Shown here: positions 63,229 to 64,000 of the stretch, piece after piece | Layout of the letters: each line of letters begins with the position of its first letter | Position numbering within the stretch: the stretch's first letter is position 1 | DNA from: Melastoma dodecandrum | Lineage: Eukaryota; Streptophyta; Magnoliopsida; Myrtales; Melastomataceae | Reading direction: 5' to 3' | Assembly (NCBI GenBank): GCA_029817715.1 | Contig: JARUPY010000416.1 | Location: forward strand, 44,919 to 108,918 | DNA: 64,000 bases | The notes under the pieces: generated by a model | What the model saw: only the letters and a program-made list of their open reading frames with translations | What the model was told of the DNA's origin: nothing | Databases searched by the model: none | Made by a program: the position numbers and the translations under genes

Positions 63229-63420
63229 CCCCCCGTCGAAGGACGGGGGAGGGGGGACCATGCGAAAGTTGTGTGGAGGGGGGCGGGTGCCGCCGCCTTC
63301 GCGCTGCCGGCGTCGTTTCGCCTCGCCTACCCGCCTCGATGAAAATTTCGAAGTGAGCGGCCGCGCCCCTCCACCGCCTTCCGGCGGGGTCCACCCTCCC
63401 CCGGCATTTCAATGCGGGGA
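63229..63420. repeat. Intergenic inverted-repeat element, family 2
   Basis: Left arm TCCTCCCCCCGTCGAAGGAC, GGGGGAGGGGGGACC and GTGGAGGGGGGCGGGTG; right arm CGCCCCTCCACCGCCTTCCG, GGGGTCCACCCTCCCCC and GGGGAGGAT. Same design as 37553-37736. Lies between the two RND pump genes; some bases are doubtful because of local sequence quality. Confidence 0.65.
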
Positions 63421-63432
63421 GGATGCAACCCC

Positions 63433-64000
63433 ATGCAACGTTCTCCGCGGCCGTTCATCCGCCGGCCGATCGGCACTATTCTTGCTCGCGATCGGCACGT
63501 TCCTGGTCGGCGCGGTTCTCTTATTTTCTGCATGCCCGGTCGCCCAGCCTGCACCGGCGATCGATTTCCCGGCCGTCTTCATCATCACGACAAGATCCCG
63601 GTGCCAGCCCGGGAGAACATGGTCTTTCGACTGTTCGCCGCGCCGCTGGAGCGCCATATGGGAGAGACTTTCGGGCCCCAATCAGCGAGCTCTCCCTCGG
63701 TCAGCTCCGCCTGGCACCTCCCTGCTGATGCGCCATCTGCGATCTCACACGGAACCGTCGATCGCCGCCGGCACGCGACGTGCAGGCGGCGCTGAATGTG
63801 CAGCGAAGCGGCGACCGACCTGCGGCGGACCTGCCGAAACCACTTCCGATCTACAGCAAGGCCAACCCGAACAACGCACCGGTGCTGATCCTCGCGGTGC
63901 ATTCCGACCAGATGCCGCCCGGACGCCGTCTACGACGCCGCCGACAACCGTGCTGATCCAGCGCATCTCGCAGGTGAAGCGGCGTTTCCGACGTGAGCGT
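63433..64000 (+). CDS. Second RND efflux pump, MdtC-like, partial (frameshifted)
   Basis: Start of a second pump: PFIRRPIGTIL at the N-terminus, then in shifting frames FLVGAV, IDFPAV, PLERHMGE, SLLMR, DVQAALN, LPIYSKANPNNAPVLIL and DQMPP, all in the right order for an MdtC-type RND protein. Cut by the window end after about 185 residues. At least six frame changes. GGGGAGG lies before ATG 63433. With the upstream genes it forms an OprM-MdtA-MdtB-MdtC operon. Confidence 0.8.

Overview
The window looks like a draft contig from a high-GC alphaproteobacterium, most likely Hyphomicrobiales (Methylobacterium/Salinarimonas/Chelatococcus-like). The evidence is the family make-up: a CbbR-FBPase-CbbY block, a PQQ-associated rhodanese, YfdX, GFA, alphaproteobacterial ftsY/ftsEX neighbours, and intergenic palindromes of the kind seen in Rhizobiales. 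Most genes have very strong G/C at third codon positions. No rRNA, tRNA, CRISPR array or complete insertion sequence was seen.

Layout: 0-9.7 kb holds catalase, a secreted serine hydrolase, an M48 membrane protease, an XRE gene pair, a diguanylate cyclase, a START-like protein and guaB. 9.8-19.9 kb holds exported proteins (rhodanese-like, Cys-rich, peroxiredoxin), galU, a kinase-like sensor without a kinase domain, a ClpP-fold membrane protein, a HigBA-like toxin-antitoxin pair and an ArsR/DUF1801/SRPBCC operon. 20-31 kb is the accessory region. It has a TPP riboswitch with thiC, a DUF4258/DUF2283 pair, a strikingly AT-rich gene joining a GHKL ATPase to a putative PD-(D/E)xK nuclease, a DUF2383 gene, a radical SAM/SPASM gene, a thiC relic, an opposite-strand operon of alpha/beta hydrolase + caspase-like protease + unknown protein, and a DUF2383 relic. 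31-43.5 kb holds ribF, a CheY-like regulator, HAD, CYTH-CHAD, GFA, GST, cbbY-fbp with divergent cbbR, YfdX, DUF302 and rplS. 43.5-56.6 kb holds VapBC-like and MazEF-like pairs, a dmeF-type cation exporter with a G-tract operator, glpK, ftsY, ftsEX, a lytic transglycosylase and an FeS photolyase. 56.9-64 kb is an OprM-MdtA-MdtB-MdtC type RND efflux operon running off the end.

Two points dominate interpretation. First, the thiC...DUF2383 arrangement occurs twice in the same order and orientation. One copy is intact and one is reduced to scars, and a different cargo sits between the two markers each time: the GHKL-nuclease gene in the first, the hydrolase-caspase operon in the second. This looks like an accessory-gene hotspot with two cargo modules, and it is the best candidate for an undescribed system.

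Second, single-base indels break a large share of genes, including core ones (ftsE, ftsX, ftsY, ribF, fbp, cbbR). They become very dense after about 60.2 kb, where two long poly-G and poly-C blocks interrupt the RND gene. The simplest reading is uncorrected sequencing or assembly error, so frameshifted genes are given here as whole loci with approximate break positions rather than called pseudogenes.
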